A DNA stretch of 64,000 nucleotides. Origin: an uncultured Enterobacteriaceae bacterium. Its GTDB lineage: Bacteria; Pseudomonadota; Gammaproteobacteria; Enterobacterales; Enterobacteriaceae. How positions within the stretch are numbered: position 1 is the stretch's first letter; the number at the start of each line of letters is the position of its first letter. This document shows, one piece after another, positions 55,529 through 64,000 of the stretch. Location of the stretch: assembly GCA_936920625.1 (NCBI GenBank), contig CAKZHC010000011.1:1-64000 (forward strand), read 5' to 3'. A program made the translations under genes and the position numbers. The notes beneath the pieces were generated by a model. The model searched no databases. It was not told the DNA's origin and saw only the letters and a list, made by a program, of their open reading frames with translations.

Positions 55529-58195
55529 ATGAGTCAGCGTGGGCTGGAAGCACTGCTTAAACCTAAATCTATCGCCGTAATAGGTGCTTCTCCCAAACCA
55601 GGCAGAGCGGGCTATTTGATGATGCGTAATTTGCTGAACGGAAATTTTTCAGGCCCGGTCTTACCCGTTACGCCGCGTTACAAAGCCATATGTGGTGTGC
55701 TTGCCTGGCCGGAAATTGCCAGTTTGCCGATGGCGCCCGATCTGGCAATAATCTGCACTAACACCAGCCGTAATCTGACACTGCTGGAAGCCCTTGGCGA
55801 ACGGGGTTGTAAGGCCTGTATTCTCCTGGCAACTTTACCGGCGCAGCACGATGCAATACTGGCTTTAGCTGCTCGTTATCAAATGCGCCTGCTAGGGCCT
55901 AATACACTCGGACTGCTGGCGCCCTGGCAGGGTGTGAATGCCAGTTTTTCCCCTGTGCCCGTTCTGCGTGGCAACGTGGCGTTTATCTCACAATCAGCGG
56001 CAGTCTCTAATACAATTCTTGACTGGGCTCAACAACGACAGTTGGGGTTTTCCTGGTTTATCACTTTGGGCGACAGCCTTGATATCGATATTGACGATTT
56101 ACTCGATTTTCTGGCTCGTGATGGAAAAACCAGCGCTATCTTACTGCATTTGGAGAATCTCAGGAGCGCACGACGCTTTGTTTCTTCCGCTCGTAGTGCC
56201 TCACGTAATAAACCCATTCTGGTAATCAAAAGTGGACGCAGCCCGCAGGTACAACAGCTGCTCGCTGACTGCTCCGGGTTAGATGCAGCATGGGACGCAG
56301 CTATACAGCGAGCAGGGCTACTGCGTGTCAGTGACACGCATGACCTCTTCTCAGCAGTTGAAACACTCAGCCACATGCGCACAGTCCGTGGTGACAGGTT
56401 AATGATCGTCTGTAATGGAGCGGCCCTGTCAACGATGGCGCTGGACACCCTCTACGCATACGGCGGACAGCTTTTGCAGCCCAGTGAATCGCTTCAGGCA
56501 GCCTTAAAATCAGCCCTTCCGGCTCAGATCAGGACAACTAATCCGCTGAATTTACAGGATGATGCCACACCTCAGCACTATCTGGCAGCGCTCACCCCCC
56601 TGCTGGATAGTAAAGATTTTGATGCGTTATTGATTATTTATGCCCCCAGTGCCACCGCACCAGCTACTCTCAGCGCAAAACTGCTGATTGAAACAATCCG
56701 GCAGCATTCGCGTGCATCACAGATTTCCCTGATAACCAACTGGTGTGGGGAGCACTCTTCTCAAGAAGCCCGCCAGCTTTTCCGTGAAGCCCATATTCCC
56801 ACCTACCGTACTCCAGAAGGAGCCATTAGCGCATTTATGCATATGGTTGAGTATCGTCGTAATCAGCAACTACTACGTGAGACTCCTGCTCTTCCACCTT
56901 CTCTCACGGAGAGTACAGCACAGGCCCACCGCCTGATTACCCAGTCTCTGGCTAACGGAATTTTTCTACTCGATACCCATCAGGTGAGGAATATTCTCAA
57001 AGCTTATGGCCTGGATGTATTACCTGCCTGGAATGCCAGTGACAGTCAGGAAGCTGGCCGCATTGCTGAGCAAATTGGCTATCCGGTCGCGCTCAAGCTG
57101 CGATCTCCTGATATTCCCCATAAATCGGAGATCCAGGGGGTAATGCTATACCTGAAAACAGCTAAAGAGGTCGAACATGCAGCAGATGCAATCCTGGGGC
57201 GGGTAAAAGAGACATGGCCTGATGCTCATATTGAGGGTTTCCTCGTTCAAAGTATGGCCGATCGCGCAGGCGCTCAGGAACTGCGCATCCAGGTTGAGCA
57301 GGATCCCATTTTTGGCCCCCTGATTCTGCTGGGCGACAATACCCACCGGAATCCGGCACAACAGGCTGTCGTCGCATTGCCTCCGCTTAATATGACTCTG
57401 GCGCGCTATCATGTCCTTCAGGCAATAAATAGTGGCAAACTGCACAATCATAGCGCAATCCAGCCACTCGATATTACGGGGCTGTGCCAGGTTCTGGTAC
57501 GGGTGTCAGATCTGATCATCGATTGCCCACAGGTGATTAGACTGGATATTCATCCCCTGCTGGCTAATGCTCACACATTTACTCTGCTGGATGTCACCAT
57601 GTTACTCGCTCCTTTCAGCGGTGATGCTGATGCCAGACTGGTTATTCGCCCTTATCCTCATCAGCTCGAGGAGCAGGTAGTTCTTAAAAATGGTCTGACC
57701 TGCCTGTTCCGGCCTATTCTTCCAGAAGATGAGCCACTATTACGGCAATTTATTCGCAAAGTCACCAAAGAAGATCTCTATTATCGTTATTTCAGTGAAA
57801 TTAATGAGTTTACTCACGAAGATTTGGCAAATATGACTCAAATAGATTACGACCGGGAGATGGCATTTGTCGCAATCCCCATCAACCAGAAAGATGAAAT
57901 CATTGGTGTAGCTCAGGCTATTTCTGATGCGGATAATATTGACGCAGAATTTTCTGTTCTGGTTCGCTCGGACCTTAAAGGACTGGGCATAGGGCAGCGT
58001 TTGCTGGAGAAAATGATCACTTATACACGTAACCACGGGCTGAAGCGGCTAAATGGTATTACTATGCCCCGAAATTGGGCAATGATCTCTTTGGCTCGTA
58101 AGCTGGGCTTCTGTGTAGAAATTCCGGACAATGACGACATTATAGGGTTATCTTTAGCACTCGAGCAAACAGAGCAACAACTTTCAAATACTTAA
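55529..58195 (+). CDS. pka: Protein lysine acetyltransferase Pka (PatZ/YfiQ)
   Basis: An 888-residue protein. The N-terminal two thirds resemble an ADP-forming acyl-CoA synthetase: CoA-binding (LKPKSIAVIGASPKPGRAGY), ligase and ATP-grasp parts (RIAEQIGYPVALKLRSPDIP with HKSEIQGV). The C-terminal GNAT domain has VLVRSDLKGLGIGQRLLEKM. It acetylates Lys in acetyl-CoA synthetase, RNA polymerase and other proteins. ATG 55529 follows a CAGGAG-type site. Followed after 99 nt by pssA. Intact. Confidence 0.95.
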   Translation: MSQRGLEALLKPKSIAVIGASPKPGRAGYLMMRNLLNGNFSGPVLPVTPRYKAICGVLAWPEIASLPMAPDLAIICTNTSRNLTLLEALGERGCKACILLATLPAQHDAILALAARYQMRLLGPNTLGLLAPWQGVNASFSPVPVLRGNVAFISQSAAVSNTILDWAQQRQLGFSWFITLGDSLDIDIDDLLDFLARDGKTSAILLHLENLRSARRFVSSARSASRNKPILVIKSGRSPQVQQLLADCSGLDAAWDAAIQRAGLLRVSDTHDLFSAVETLSHMRTVRGDRLMIVCNGAALSTMALDTLYAYGGQLLQPSESLQAALKSALPAQIRTTNPLNLQDDATPQHYLAALTPLLDSKDFDALLIIYAPSATAPATLSAKLLIETIRQHSRASQISLITNWCGEHSSQEARQLFREAHIPTYRTPEGAISAFMHMVEYRRNQQLLRETPALPPSLTESTAQAHRLITQSLANGIFLLDTHQVRNILKAYGLDVLPAWNASDSQEAGRIAEQIGYPVALKLRSPDIPHKSEIQGVMLYLKTAKEVEHAADAILGRVKETWPDAHIEGFLVQSMADRAGAQELRIQVEQDPIFGPLILLGDNTHRNPAQQAVVALPPLNMTLARYHVLQAINSGKLHNHSAIQPLDITGLCQVLVRVSDLIIDCPQVIRLDIHPLLANAHTFTLLDVTMLLAPFSGDADARLVIRPYPHQLEEQVVLKNGLTCLFRPILPEDEPLLRQFIRKVTKEDLYYRYFSEINEFTHEDLANMTQIDYDREMAFVAIPINQKDEIIGVAQAISDADNIDAEFSVLVRSDLKGLGIGQRLLEKMITYTRNHGLKRLNGITMPRNWAMISLARKLGFCVEIPDNDDIIGLSLALEQTEQQLSNT

Positions 58196-58294
58196 AATAG
58201 ACGGTTTTTGTTTGCTCATAATGATACTATCGATAGCCCGTTTAATGATTTAACAACAAAATGCCACTATTGAATAGAGAAAATACGCGCTGTG

Positions 58295-59650
58295 ATGTTG
58301 AAAAAACATAGACGAAACAAGCACCAACAACACCTTGCTCAACTACCAAAACTGGCACAATCTGCAGCAAATATTAAAACACTCTACACTGCTGCCGATT
58401 TTCGACAGACTTTGCTGGCAAAAATTGCTAACGCAACCAAACGGATTTGCATTGTATCCCTCTACCTCGAAAATGATGAGGGGGGGCAGGCTATCATCGA
58501 AGCACTTTATCAGGCTAAACGTACACGTCCTGAACTATCTGTTTCTGTTTTAGTTGACTGGCACCGGGCACAGCGGGGCCGCATCGGCGCCAGGAGAGGC
58601 GCAACTAATGCTGACTGGTATTGTGACATGGACCTCCAGCATCCGCATGTTGATATCCCGATTTATGGTGTGCCTGTCAATACACGGGAAGCGCTTGGTA
58701 TACTTCATCTCAAGGGAATTATTGTTGATGACACCATTATTTATAGCGGTGCCAGCCTGAATAATGTTTACCTTCATCAGCACGATAAATATCGTTATGA
58801 CCGCTATCATCTCATCACCAATCCAGCACTGACAAATAGCATGGCGCAATGGATTGATTACCATTTGGTTCAGGCACAAGCAGTTTACCGCCTGAACACA
58901 CCTGACCGCCCTAAAAGCCCTCAGATCAAAAATGCAATCCGTCTTTTTCGTCAGCGCCTACAGGGTATAAACTATATTTATTCAGCCAGAGCTAATAATA
59001 AGACGCTGTCGGTTACTCCACTGATTGGGCTTGGCAAACGCAGTCTGCTTAACAAAACAATCCATCATTTGATAGCCAGTACTAAACAAAAACTTATCCT
59101 TTGCACGCCTTACTTTAATCTTCCTGCACTTTTATCCCGTAATATCATAGGATTATTGCGTCAGGGTAAACATGTAGAAATTATTGTTGGGGACAAAACA
59201 GCAAACGACTTCTACATACCTGAAAGTCAGACCTTCAAGGTTATAGGGGCGCTACCCTACTTATATGAGATTAACCTGCGCCGCTTTTTAAGCCGTTTGC
59301 AGTACTTTATCAATACTGGTCAGCTTATCGTGCGCATCTGGAAAGATGGCGAAAACAGTTACCATTTAAAAGGCGTATGGGTTGATGAACAGTGGATGCT
59401 GATAACCGGTAATAACCTCAATCCACGTGCCTGGCGTCTGGATCTTGAAAACGCAATACTTATTCATGACCCTCTGCAAGAGCTGATCCAGCAGCGCCTG
59501 ACGGAACTAGAATTTATTCGCTTCCACACTACCATTCTTTCTAATTTTCGTGATCTTGAAAGCATCGCTGATTACCCGGTAAGAGTACGCAGACTCATCC
59601 GACGGGTGCGCCGAATCCGTATTGACAGATTAATTAATCGTATTCTATAA
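58295..59650 (+). CDS. pssA: CDP-diacylglycerol-serine O-phosphatidyltransferase
   Basis: A 451-residue PLD-superfamily enzyme that makes phosphatidylserine, precursor of phosphatidylethanolamine. It starts MLKKHRRNKHQQHLAQLPKL as in E. coli; a GTG one codon upstream is less likely. The two HKD-type motifs are LGILHLKGIIVDDTIIYSGA and SYHLKGVWVDEQWMLITGNN. It acts at the cytoplasmic membrane and ribosomes. Intact and essential in relatives. Confidence 0.96.
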   Translation: MLKKHRRNKHQQHLAQLPKLAQSAANIKTLYTAADFRQTLLAKIANATKRICIVSLYLENDEGGQAIIEALYQAKRTRPELSVSVLVDWHRAQRGRIGARRGATNADWYCDMDLQHPHVDIPIYGVPVNTREALGILHLKGIIVDDTIIYSGASLNNVYLHQHDKYRYDRYHLITNPALTNSMAQWIDYHLVQAQAVYRLNTPDRPKSPQIKNAIRLFRQRLQGINYIYSARANNKTLSVTPLIGLGKRSLLNKTIHHLIASTKQKLILCTPYFNLPALLSRNIIGLLRQGKHVEIIVGDKTANDFYIPESQTFKVIGALPYLYEINLRRFLSRLQYFINTGQLIVRIWKDGENSYHLKGVWVDEQWMLITGNNLNPRAWRLDLENAILIHDPLQELIQQRLTELEFIRFHTTILSNFRDLESIADYPVRVRRLIRRVRRIRIDRLINRIL

Positions 59651-59914
59651 CATACGCATCAGTGCTTCCGGGTGCATTGTATCATCCCTCATGGCTGATT
59701 TTGTCTGTAAGGTCATGAGGGTGGTATTACAAAACAAAGCCAGAAACGTTTGCTTCCGGGCCCTCTGGCATATTTCAGGCCCCCGGCCCGGAACTGTTCA
59801 GGCAGTGCTTGTTACAGTATGCTGCTGAGACCAGAGCCGAAAGCAAATATTACCCCCTCAGTACCGGATCTGGCCGGGAAACAAATGATTTTTGTAATTA
59901 CCGAACCACAACCA

Positions 59915-61237
59915 TCAGTCAGTCTGGAGTCCGGTTGTGCTATCTTTACGGGGCAGCATCAGCGAAATAACAAAAGCCAGCAGCCCCATCACTGCGACAT
60001 ACCAGAAAAAAACCTCTTCAACTCCCTGTTCTTTGAGTCGCAGCGCAACCACCTCTGCGGAGCCACCAAATATTGCATTTGCCAGTGCATAAGGGAGGCT
60101 GACACCCAAGGCCCGTACCTCCGGCGGAAACATCTCGGCTTTCAGGAGACCGCTAATCGACGTGTAAAAACTGATAATTAATAGTACCATTATTACAATT
60201 ACAAAAGCCCCCCATGGCGTACTGATTGTCTGCAATAACGTCAGAGCGGGCACAGTACAGACAGCAATCAGGGCGCTATAAATTATCATTGAATGACGAC
60301 GGCCGATTTTGTCAGATAGCCTGCCCATCAGTGGTTGTAGCAGCATAAAAACCAACAGTGCTGCGGTCATCAGTTCGCTGACAGTACGTTCAGCAAGCCC
60401 CGAGGTTTTCACCAGATACTTCTGCATATAGGTTGTAAAGGTATAAAAGCTAAGCGAGCCACTGGCAGTAAATCCCAGCACCATCATAATCGCCCGACGA
60501 TACTTCCATAATTCTTTGAAAATATTTTTATTAGCTCGCGCATTGGGGTCTAAAGACTCACTCAGCGAGCGCCGCAGCCAGAGTACTACCAAGGACAACA
60601 GAGCACCAATAAAAAAGGGAATACGCCAGCCCCAGCTTTTTAGCTCGCTGTCATCAAGAAGAAATTGCATGATAACCACAGTTAGCACGGCCAGCAGCTG
60701 ACCGCCAATCAGCGTGACATAATGAAACGATCCATAAAAACCTTTATACCCTTACGGGGCTATCTCACTCATATAAGTGGCGCTAGTACCATATTCACCA
60801 CCGACGGAGAGCCCCTGAAGCATACGTGCCAGTAACAAAATAACCGGCGCGGCAACCCCGATAGTTTCATAACCCGGCAGACAGGCGATAATAAGTGAGC
60901 CACCACACATCATAAACACTGAAATCAGCATCGACCGTTTGCGACCATACCTGTCCGCAATGATACCAAACAACCAGCCACCAACCGGCCGCATCAGAAA
61001 ACCCATAGCAAAGACACTCGCCGCTTTAAGTAACTGACTGGTACTGTCCCCCTGCGGGAAAAAGAGATGGGCGAAATAAAGAGAAAGATAGGAGTAGACA
61101 TAAAAGTCGAACCATTCGACCAGATTACCTGAGGACGCTCCCAGTATTCCCCAAATCCGCTGACGCGGACTTATAGCATCAGTTTCCGCCAGTTGTACTA
61201 CTTCCACCTGTGGTTTTGTACCTGTGATTGCTATCAT
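59915..61237 (-). pseudogene. kgtP: Alpha-ketoglutarate permease KgtP, nonsense mutation
   Basis: A 440-codon frame of the MFS metabolite:H+ symporter family, broken by a single in-frame TAA at 60754-60752. The first part has NLVEWFDFYVYSYLSLYFAH, MRPVGGWLFGIIADRYGRKR and GLSVGGEYGTSATYMSEIAP. After the stop the same frame goes on with GYKGFYGSFHYVTLIGGQLL and ends MLPRKDSTTGLQTD. The expected residue at the stop is probably Glu (GAA to TAA). It takes up 2-oxoglutarate when intact. Position after pssA, convergent, is as in E. coli. Confidence 0.92.
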
Positions 61238-61895
61238 CGTAATACCTCTTTGTTGATTCCCTGCTCATAACCGGTCAGATAAATCTGAATGCAAGACAGT
61301 AAACCCGGTTTCACGATGCTGATAATTTCCCATTGGTCTGAGAGTGGAGTTATTGAGCGACATCATCTTGCTGGAATAAAAAATCTAAAGTCATCGTTTT
61401 TAGGTTAGTCGCCTGCAATACCTGCTTATGAAAAAGAAGATTTTGCGTTGCCACAGCCACTGCGGTATTTCACTCCGTAGTTCAACATGGAATATACGCT
61501 GGCGCACTAAAGCACTGGCTGAGATTTAACGCCAGCCATGACAAGCAACCAGCCCCGAAGTCGGGGCATTATTGTTGCCTGCCATAGTGGCCGTACCATG
61601 CAGATCATACCGAGATCTCATCAGTAACATCATCACTCATGGATGAGCCAGCAGTACCAATTTTATTTATAATAACGCACCTGCGGGCAGTACTCGCACA
61701 GATTATATGATAAATTGTAAATAAACGAATCGACGAAACATGATGCCCCGCCCAGGTACCGTGTAGTGTGGAGTTAATTGACTTTTGTGGTCACGCTGAC
61801 TTCTGGTAAAGGGGATGACAAAAGTGGTTTATTACATCATTTTTATCAAAAATCATGGCACTATCACAACCATTGAACCAACAGTCATGTTGTTT
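61238..61895. other. Intergenic region kgtP-gmhB with a terminator-like hairpin
   Basis: About 660 nt without a gene. GCCCCGA-AGT-CGGGGC followed by ATTATTGTT at 61552-61575 is a terminator-like hairpin. In E. coli the rrnH rRNA operon lies next to gmhB; no rRNA sequence is present here. Confidence 0.5.
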
Positions 61896-62459
61896 TTATT
61901 CCCCCTGTTTTAGCTTTGCAGGCAGAAAAGCCAAGCTGTCTATAAGCCAGTCAGCCGCCGCGACCGCCGCTTTACTGAGCGGTTTGCCTGTTCGCACAAG
62001 TACTTTTGTACCAACACCAGCAGCCGTCGCAGCCTGCATGTCTTCCAGACGGTCACCAACCATGACTGAACGGGACATATCAATTTGCAGAAATTTTTGT
62101 GCCGCTGTCAGCATTCCGGGCTGTGGTTTACGACAGCAGCAAAGCTGTCTGAATTCTTCAATGCTGGCTTCAGGATGATGAGGGCAGTAATAGATAGCAT
62201 CTAACTGTATACCACGATCAGTAAGGGACCAGTCCATCCACTCCGTGAGCTTATTAAACTCCTGTTCGGTATAAAAACCGCGGGCGATGCCTGACTGATT
62301 AGTAACAATTACCAGCATATAGCCCATTTTTTTAAGCGCATCCAGAGCAGCAATGACACCATCAATAAACTGGAACTGTTCTGGTTTAAATACATACCCA
62401 TGATCAATATTAATTGTTCCGTCGCGATCGAGAAATATTGCGGGCGAACCATCAGACAC
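61896..62459 (-). CDS. gmhB: D-glycero-beta-D-manno-heptose-1,7-bisphosphate 7-phosphatase
   Basis: A 187-residue HAD phosphatase in ADP-heptose synthesis for lipopolysaccharide inner core. HAD motif I is IFLDRDGTINIDHGYV, motif II VIVTNQSGIARG, and motif IV SVMVGDRLEDMQAA. A zinc-binding segment is visible as CPHHPEASIEEFRQLCCCRK. Divergent from metN as in E. coli. Intact. Confidence 0.96.
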   Translation of the reverse strand: MSDGSPAIFLDRDGTINIDHGYVFKPEQFQFIDGVIAALDALKKMGYMLVIVTNQSGIARGFYTEQEFNKLTEWMDWSLTDRGIQLDAIYYCPHHPEASIEEFRQLCCCRKPQPGMLTAAQKFLQIDMSRSVMVGDRLEDMQAATAAGVGTKVLVRTGKPLSKAAVAAADWLIDSLAFLPAKLKQGE

Positions 62460-62544
62460 TGGTAACTCCTGCTATAAAGGTAATTTTAGTGAGGTATTAT
62501 ATCGTGGCGATAAAGCTTCTGGTTGAAGCAACTTTGATTGATTT

Positions 62545-62560
62545 AGACGTCTGGATGCCT
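62545..62560. promoter_or_regulatory. MetJ operator upstream of metN
   Basis: A perfect met box AGACGTCT is directly followed by a weaker one, GGATGCCT, giving the usual tandem 8-mers. It lies about 90 bp before the metN start, so methionine repression of metNI(Q) is expected through MetJ and SAM. Confidence 0.85.
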
Positions 62561-62645
62561 TACCATCCAACTTATTCCAGCGGTCCACTGTGTAACAAAT
62601 GCTCAGATGCCCAGACTATACTCTCAAAATCGTATTAATAACTAA

Positions 62646-63677
62646 ATGATCAAACTAATAAATGTTAGCAAAATCTTTCACCATGGGGCACGTACCGTTA
62701 CTGCACTTTCGGATGTTAACCTGCATATTCCACGCGGGCAGATCTGTGGTGTTATCGGTGCCTCAGGTGCAGGCAAAAGCACACTGATTCGCTGCGCAAA
62801 TCTGTTAGAACGTCCGACATCAGGAAACGTTATTATTGACGGGCTTGAGCTGACACACCTTTCAGAACGTAAGTTAATTCAAGCCCGGCGCCAAATTGGA
62901 ATGATTTTTCAACATTTTAACTTACTCAATTCACGAACTGTCTTTGACAACGTTGCCCTACCTCTGGAACTCAATCACACGCCACGAGACGAAATACAAC
63001 ATCGCGTTACTGAATTGCTTGAACTCACAGGGCTGGCTGAGAAAAAAAACGCCTGGACTGCAAATCTCTCTGGCGGCCAGAAACAGCGAGTTGCTATCGC
63101 CCGCGCGCTGGCAAGTAGCCCTAAGATCCTGTTATGTGACGAAGCTACCAGCGCACTAGATCCTGCAACAACGCGATCTATTCTCACTCTGCTAAAAGAT
63201 ATTAATCGTCGTTTAGGGCTTACCATTCTGCTCATCACTCACGAGATGGACGTAGTGAAACGAATTTGTGACCAGGTTGCCGTCATCAGCAACGGAAAGT
63301 TGATAGAACAGGGAGCCGTAAGTGAGCTTTTCTCGCATCCCAAAACGCGGCTGGCACAACAGTTTATCGAGTCAACACTACATCTCGATATTCCGGAGGA
63401 TTACATTATTCGTCTCCGGACTGAGAAACAACTCAATTTAATGCCGCTATTACGACTGGAATTCACTGGTCAGTCCGTGGATGCCCCCCTGCTATCGGAA
63501 GCCGCCCGGCGTTTTAATATCAATAACAACATTATCAGTGCACAGATGGACTATGCCGGCGGCATAAAATTCGGCGTGATGTTAACTGAAATGGAGGGCA
63601 GTGACCAGGATATAGATGCCGCTGTAACCTTTTTACAGCGCAATCATGTGAAAGTTGAGGTACTGGGTTATGTCTGA
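62646..63677 (+). CDS. metN: Methionine ABC transporter ATP-binding protein
   Basis: A 343-residue ATPase. Walker A GVIGASGAGKSTLIRCANLL, Q-loop IGMIFQHFNLL, signature LSGGQKQRVAIARALASSPK, Walker B ILLCDEATSALD, and a C-terminal NIL ligand-binding domain (about 265-343) that senses methionine for transport inhibition. It overlaps metI by 8 nt. Intact. Confidence 0.97.
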   Translation: MIKLINVSKIFHHGARTVTALSDVNLHIPRGQICGVIGASGAGKSTLIRCANLLERPTSGNVIIDGLELTHLSERKLIQARRQIGMIFQHFNLLNSRTVFDNVALPLELNHTPRDEIQHRVTELLELTGLAEKKNAWTANLSGGQKQRVAIARALASSPKILLCDEATSALDPATTRSILTLLKDINRRLGLTILLITHEMDVVKRICDQVAVISNGKLIEQGAVSELFSHPKTRLAQQFIESTLHLDIPEDYIIRLRTEKQLNLMPLLRLEFTGQSVDAPLLSEAARRFNINNNIISAQMDYAGGIKFGVMLTEMEGSDQDIDAAVTFLQRNHVKVEVLGYV

Positions 63678-64000
63678 AGCGATGATCTGGTTATTAGTAC
63701 GAGGGTTAAAAGAAACGCTTGTGATGACTTTTGCATCAGGGTTTCTTGGGTTTATTATCGGCCTGCCTTTTGGTGTGCTTCTGTTTGTAACCCGTGCCGG
63801 GCAGATCCTGGAAAATGCGACACTGTACCGTGTAACAACTATTGTTGTGAATATCTTCAGATCAATCCCGTTCATCATTCTATTGGTGTGGATGATCCCT
63901 TTCACCAGACTGGTAGTAGGCTCATCGATAGGCCTGCAAGCTGTTATCGTGCCACTTACCGTGGGTGCCGCCCCTTTTATTGCCCGCATGGTTGAAAACA
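63670..64000 (+). CDS. metI: Methionine ABC transporter permease, 5' part (runs off right edge)
   Basis: ATG 63670 lies inside the end of metN. The 110 residues visible begin SEAMIWLLVRGLKETLVMTF, and include a typical binding-protein-dependent permease region, RVTTIVVNIFRSIPFIILLV. The frame is open at the window edge. It forms the membrane channel of MetNIQ; metQ should follow outside. Confidence 0.95.
   Translation, partial: MSEAMIWLLVRGLKETLVMTFASGFLGFIIGLPFGVLLFVTRAGQILENATLYRVTTIVVNIFRSIPFIILLVWMIPFTRLVVGSSIGLQAVIVPLTVGAAPFIARMVEN

Noticed and set aside
61552..61575. Possible remnant of an rRNA operon beside gmhB
   Set aside because: Only a terminator-like hairpin is present; no rRNA-like sequence nearby.

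Overview
The window looks like an Enterobacterales chromosome, most likely from the Erwinia/Pantoea side of the order. Core genes match E. coli closely in sequence and in local order: uvrY-uvrC-pgsA-tRNA-Gly/Cys/Leu; yccA-tusE-acyP-hspQ; mgsA-helD-yccF-sxy-sulA-ompA-matP-ycbZ-fabA-pqiCBA-uup-rlmL-ycbX; emrRAB; yfiF-pka-pssA-kgtP; gmhB/metNI. The species assignment is inference. Many genes are broken or missing (luxI, sulA, kgtP, all visible defence genes, most phage genes; rlmI, yccU, yccS, trxC and yfiP absent from their usual places) and intergenic DNA is long and AT-rich. That fits a lineage under relaxed selection, for example a host-restricted or insect-associated one.

Layout. 1-3.4 kb: degraded remains of an antiphage-type operon (DUF499 ATPase, DUF3780, DUF1156 methylase) abutting the 3' end of tRNA-Leu. 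The first ~55 bases look like a poor-quality contig edge. 3.4-7.7 kb: three tRNAs, pgsA, uvrC, uvrY and yecF. 7.9-8.5 kb: a LuxI-type acyl-homoserine-lactone synthase killed by two in-frame stops. 9.1-19.1 kb: a lambdoid prophage remnant ending at tRNA-Ser. It keeps lambdoid order (integrase, repressor, divergent replication genes, Q antiterminator, holin/endolysin/Rz/Rz1) but has no head or tail genes. Past the lysis genes lies a decayed toxin locus: two different cholera/pertussis-type ADP-ribosyltransferase A-subunit genes flanking a small secreted candidate B subunit, each with a frameshift.

19.1-42.1 kb: core genes for tRNA thiolation, heat shock, methylglyoxal synthesis, helicase IV, competence regulation, the outer-membrane protein OmpA, Ter macrodomain organisation, unsaturated fatty-acid synthesis, PqiABC lipid transport, and 23S rRNA modification. 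42.1-48.1 kb: a small island against tRNA-Arg(CCU) with a truncated P4-type integrase, a DMT transporter, a Ner-like regulator, a beta-helix repeat protein, a PAS-LuxR regulator and a Ser-rich candidate secreted effector. It also holds an 8-copy heptamer repeat and a 142-bp element with 16-bp inverted ends. 48.6-64 kb: speG, a small DUF2002-type gene, the EmrRAB efflux system, yfiF, pka, pssA, a dead kgtP, gmhB, and metN-metI behind a MetJ operator; metI runs off the right edge.

Functionally, most intact genes are housekeeping (DNA repair, envelope, translation, lipid and methionine uptake). The accessory regions record past carriage of quorum sensing, toxins and phage defence that is now mostly decayed.
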